Shown piece by piece: positions 61,769-64,000 of a stretch of DNA of 64,000 nt. The notes under the pieces are model-generated. The model was not told the origin of the DNA, did not search any database, and saw nothing but the letters and a program-made list of their open reading frames with translations. Source of the DNA: Rhizobacter sp. SG703 (lineage in GTDB: Bacteria; Pseudomonadota; Gammaproteobacteria; Burkholderiales; Burkholderiaceae_C); the NCBI RefSeq assembly GCF_012275445.1, contig NZ_JAAZQK010000005.1, positions 481,708 to 545,707 of the forward strand, given 5' to 3'. The stretch's first letter is position 1; each line of letters starts with the position of its first letter. The translations under genes were made by a program, and so were the position numbers.

Positions 61769-62293
61769 CTAGGTCGGTTGCTCTGGGATCTGCAGGTCGT
61801 CCGAGGGGCGATGTACATTGAATGGCACGCGTGGAAACTGCTGACGAAGATCAGCGCTGAATTGATCCATGTCTTCTAGCCCTTGGACTTCAAGGGCTTG
61901 TGATTGTGAGCGAAGTTCAATCCGAAGAAGCTCATTTACGCGAGAACGAAACACCTCGATTGAAACCAACTCTGCACTGCCGATCATGAGCTGCCTGGAG
62001 CTCTCTGTTTGACGCCAGAGTCCGTGCCGGTCAATCTCAAAAGTTGTGGTTCGGAGAGCCTCCGGTTTGCGGAAGATTCTGCGTACCAGAACGATCAGCC
62101 CGCCGACGCCCCCAGCGAGCAAGAGGTACAAGAGGAAGACAGCAACGTACTTCGGCTCATGCGGGCCTGAAATCCACAGCGTTGCCAAGACCCCAAGAAA
62201 GAGGGCGACTCCGGCGCCCACAAACCTGGCACCTTGGTACGAAAGAGAGCCGAGCTTGTCACTAAGGTAAGCCTTGGAATAGTGGTGCTTCAT
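61769..62293 (-). CDS. two-helix membrane protein of unknown function
   Basis: This 174-residue protein has two membrane helices (about 22-42, GAGVALFLGVLATLWI; about 50-70, VAVFLLYLLLAGGVGGLIVLV). A cytosolic PH-like strand region follows (TTTFEIDRHGLWRQTESSRQLMIGSAELVSIEVFRSRVNELLRIEL). The family is unknown. A reverse-oriented copy of the regional repeat lies 69 bp upstream of its ATG. Confidence 0.6.
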   Translation of the reverse strand: MKHHYSKAYLSDKLGSLSYQGARFVGAGVALFLGVLATLWISGPHEPKYVAVFLLYLLLAGGVGGLIVLVRRIFRKPEALRTTTFEIDRHGLWRQTESSRQLMIGSAELVSIEVFRSRVNELLRIELRSQSQALEVQGLEDMDQFSADLRQQFPRVPFNVHRPSDDLQIPEQPT

Positions 62294-62361
62294 GCTACGC
62301 AGGTTACCCGCAAGCCGTCGTTGGTGACCGGCCGGTCGTGGCCGACTGTTCCCCTTCGCCA

Positions 62362-62386
62362 AGCGCCCCGAAAGCAGTCGCACGTG
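62362..62386 (-). repeat. partial regional repeat, minus orientation
   Basis: On the minus strand CACGTGCGACTGCTTTCGG then GGCGCT follows the pattern CAC-N4-G-N-C-N-GCTTTCGG of the 45-bp repeats. It is oriented toward the minus-strand membrane-protein gene. Confidence 0.5.
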
Positions 62387-62441
62387 GCAACCGACACGGC
62401 AGCGATCGACTGTTTGCAGGCGATTCCGCGAACATACACTG

Positions 62442-62486
62442 TCGGCCACTTGCGGCCAGTCACCAGCGACCGCTTTCGGGTACGCT
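62442..62486 (+). repeat. 45-bp regional repeat, copy A
   Basis: The copy starts TCGGCCACT, has CAC at position 20, GCTTTCGGGTA at 32-42 and ends GCT. It is the same length and spacing as copies at 62784 and 63905. The next start codon is 11 bp downstream. Confidence 0.75.
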
Positions 62487-62496
62487 CCACAGCGCT

Positions 62497-62757
62497 ATGA
62501 CTGAACTCCTACTGGGCTCTGAGTACGACGACGACCTGTTCTATCGACTCGTTGCCGAGGTCGAGACGATGGGCGGTTCGATCGTTGATAGAGAGTGGAT
62601 TCTCGGCGGTCCCCAAGAAGCCACGCTGTACGAGATCTCGCTCCCAGGCGCCGACCTTGTGGCTGTTGCTCAATCCGGTATCGGTTTGTCGCTTCGTAGA
62701 GAGCCGGCGCTGGTTGAGGCCCTCGCGGATCGCATAGCTCCGAATCGGCCCGCTTGA
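62497..62757 (+). CDS. small protein of unknown function
   Basis: This 86-residue protein (MTELLLGSEYDDDLFYRLVAEVETMGGSIVDREWILGGPQEATLYEISLPGADLVAVAQSGIGLSLRREPALVEALADRIAP) is an alternating alpha/beta soluble protein without known family. It sits directly behind repeat copy A. A longer in-frame ATG upstream would span the repeat and was not chosen. Confidence 0.55.
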   Translation: MTELLLGSEYDDDLFYRLVAEVETMGGSIVDREWILGGPQEATLYEISLPGADLVAVAQSGIGLSLRREPALVEALADRIAPNRPA

Positions 62758-62783
62758 ATAGAGTGGCTCCCACATGTCGCTGA

Positions 62784-62828
62784 TCGGCCACTTGCAGTCG
62801 TTCACGAACGACAGCCTTCGGATAGGCT
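62784..62828 (+). repeat. 45-bp regional repeat, copy B
   Basis: It begins TCGGCCACT, has CAC at position 20 and ends CCTTCGGATAGGCT. The GNAT gene start lies 12 bp downstream. Confidence 0.75.
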
Positions 62829-62839
62829 AGGTTGCTGTG

Positions 62840-63337
62840 ATGACGACCATGAACGCCTCGACGGATATTGGGTTCCAAGACGCACTGGAGTCGGATGCGG
62901 ATGGGCTCGCAGACCTCCGTGTTGCCGCGATGCGCGAGAGCCTTGAACGAGTCGGTCGCTTTGATCCGATCCGGGCGCGGGATCGCTTACTGTCGTCGTT
63001 CGACGCCGCGGCGACACGCCACATTTTGGCTGATGGCTTACGCGTCGGGTTTTTCGTCGTGCGAACGAGCGCGAAGGAAATGCTGCTCGACCACCTATAC
63101 ATCGACCCGCGTCATCAAGGCCGTGGGGTAGGCGCTGCAGTCTTGGCAAAGGTCTTTGCCGAAGCAGATCGGCATTGTCTTGACATCCGGGTGGGTGCGC
63201 TCAAGGAGAGCGCTTCAAATCACTTCTACGCGCGCCATGGTTTCGTGCCCGTGGAGCAGGATGAGTGGGACATCTACTATGTTCGTCGGCATTCAGCGGC
63301 CGTAAGCCACCAGGGCAGTTTCCAGTCACCGCGCTGA
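62840..63337 (+). CDS. GNAT-family N-acetyltransferase
   Basis: The 165-residue protein has the GNAT fold: MLLDHLYIDPRHQGRGVGAAVLAKVFAEAD contains the acetyl-CoA pyrophosphate loop (RHQGRGVG), and LKESASNHFYARHGFVPVEQDEWDIYYVRR the C-terminal strand pair. It acetylates an unknown amine. A GTG three bases upstream could also start translation. Repeat copy B precedes it. Confidence 0.88.
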   Translation: MTTMNASTDIGFQDALESDADGLADLRVAAMRESLERVGRFDPIRARDRLLSSFDAAATRHILADGLRVGFFVVRTSAKEMLLDHLYIDPRHQGRGVGAAVLAKVFAEADRHCLDIRVGALKESASNHFYARHGFVPVEQDEWDIYYVRRHSAAVSHQGSFQSPR

Positions 63338-63371
63338 CGAGGCGAAGCAGCTGACTGGCACCACGAGTTGT

Positions 63372-63395
63372 CCGTCGCCAGTGACCGCTCTCGGG
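63372..63395 (+). repeat. degenerate regional repeat
   Basis: CCGTCGCCAGTGACCGCTCT followed by CGGG resembles the right half of the 45-bp repeats (CAGYGACCGCTTTCGGG). It lacks a clear left half and lies 116 bp before the next gene. Confidence 0.35.
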
Positions 63396-63511
63396 CCGCC
63401 CACCGCCAATGCTCTCCGCATGAGACAGAATGGTTCGGAGGCACCGAACACTGCCATGTTCACCGGTAGACGACACGACCCTGTCCGCAGGTTGCCTGGA
63501 GGCGCTACGAG

Positions 63512-63790
63512 ATGACCGAAGATAAATCCTCTCAACCGAAGGAAGGCGGCACCAAGGATGGCGCCATCGGCTTCGTTGGATTGCTCTTACTCGTCGCGTG
63601 CATGGCGGTGTCGTGCTACTACCCATACCCAAGTGGTAAGCGCCCGGATTTTCTGAGCCTGCTGATGCTCTGGGCACGCGAGGCATTCATCCTCGTCGTT
63701 GCGCTCGCTGGCCTTGTCGTACTCGGAATCTCCGCAGGCATCAAGTTCATCAGGAGCCTTCGGGAACTCGGCGCCGAGCGGAAAAGCTGA
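63512..63790 (+). CDS. small two-helix membrane protein
   Basis: This 92-residue protein has a polar N-terminus (MTEDKSSQPKEGGTKDG), two membrane helices (AIGFVGLLLLVACMAVSCYY and AFILVVALAGLVVLGISAGI) and a basic tail. TGGAGG lies 9 bp before the ATG. The function is unknown; size and topology recall small toxin-type or accessory membrane proteins, but nothing specific supports either. Confidence 0.6.
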   Translation: MTEDKSSQPKEGGTKDGAIGFVGLLLLVACMAVSCYYPYPSGKRPDFLSLLMLWAREAFILVVALAGLVVLGISAGIKFIRSLRELGAERKS

Positions 63791-63904
63791 CAAGAAGACT
63801 GGCATCAGGCAGTCTTCAGCGAAGCGCTTCGCAGTCACGCGTTGGCCGGAAAGATGCAACGGGTCGCCTCCAAGCCACCAGGCGAGGCAGATGACAGGCA
63901 ACAG

Positions 63905-63949
63905 TCGGCCACTACCCGCCTCTCACCAGTGGCGGCTTTCGGGTAGGCT
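63905..63949 (+). repeat. 45-bp regional repeat, copy C
   Basis: It begins TCGGCCACT, has CAC at position 20 and ends GGCTTTCGGGTAGGCT. A start codon with AAGGGA ahead of it follows 24 bp downstream. Confidence 0.75.
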
Positions 63950-63973
63950 GCGGCAAGTCGTTCAAGGGAAGTC

Positions 63974-64000
63974 ATGCCAATACCTGCTTCAGAAAGCGAA
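63974..64000 (+). CDS. 5' end of a further gene (truncated by window edge)
   Basis: AAGGGA at 63965-63970 precedes ATG 63974, which opens MPIPASESE to the window end. Only nine residues are visible. The call rests on the ribosome-binding site and on repeat copy C placed as for the preceding genes. Confidence 0.35.

Noticed and set aside
62442..63949. Assigning the 45-bp repeats as classical integron attC sites
   Set aside because: The core sequences GTTRRRY and RYYYAAC are not clearly present and no integrase gene is visible, so only 'cassette-like' is claimed.

Overview
The window is about 64 kb of GC-rich DNA with dense bacterial gene packing. Gene content and protein style suggest a betaproteobacterium of the order Burkholderiales, probably the Rubrivivax/Leptothrix/Rhizobacter neighbourhood. 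This is an inference from family resemblance; no rRNA or tRNA gene is present to settle it. No complete mobile element, CRISPR array or replication origin was seen.

Layout. 1-7.4 kb holds ordinary chromosomal genes: an alpha/beta hydrolase, a protein with an internally duplicated domain, an SDR/LysR divergent pair, a PAP2-type phosphatase, an SRPBCC protein, a decayed nucleotidyltransferase pseudogene and a glutathione transferase. 7.5-10.5 kb is one large secreted enzyme with ricin lectins, a carbohydrate-binding module and a GH87-type beta-helix. 10.7-18.1 kb carries two linked unknowns, a TonB receptor with a PepSY membrane partner, and an aldo/keto reductase / GntR-FCD regulator / beta-hydroxyacid dehydrogenase group. 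18.1-23.5 kb starts with a complex intergenic repeat array, then an amino-acid catabolic pair containing a diaminopropionate ammonia-lyase fused in frame to an M20 amidohydrolase. 25.9-28.8 kb is a compact, lower-GC type II restriction-modification island (vsr, C5-methyltransferase, PD-(D/E)XK-like endonuclease, small winged-helix protein).

34.9-50.5 kb is a continuous run of eleven minus-strand genes with gaps or overlaps of 50 bp or less. In transcription order it encodes a DUF1592/1588-type haem protein, a Tat-exported DUF1552 protein, a cytochrome-like choice-of-anchor D protein, a TlpA thioredoxin, a DUF4266 lipoprotein, a DUF3570 outer-membrane barrel, GH5 and GH6 cellulases, a PL1 pectate lyase, a concanavalin-like carbohydrate-binding lipoprotein and DsbD. 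It looks like a plant-cell-wall-degradation unit joined to an extracytoplasmic electron and thiol system. A 14-bp operator-like site upstream of it closely resembles one upstream of the GH87-like gene 40 kb away. A divergent CadC-type regulator gene borders it.

53-60.3 kb is a minus-strand type VI secretion accessory operon: a 35-codon leader ORF, an unknown, DUF6484, HEAT-repeat, DUF2169, ketosynthase-like and PAAR-like DUF4150 genes. It ends in a small deaminase-fold protein (HAE and PCxxC motifs) likely to be a toxin, followed by two diverged paralogues likely to be immunity proteins. The operon is preceded by a leader RNA that can fold into a pseudoknot enclosed by a stem covering the leader Shine-Dalgarno sequence.

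60.5-64 kb is a set of short, mostly unknown genes. Three plus-strand starts are each preceded by a 45-bp repeat of constant length, giving the region a cassette-like look.
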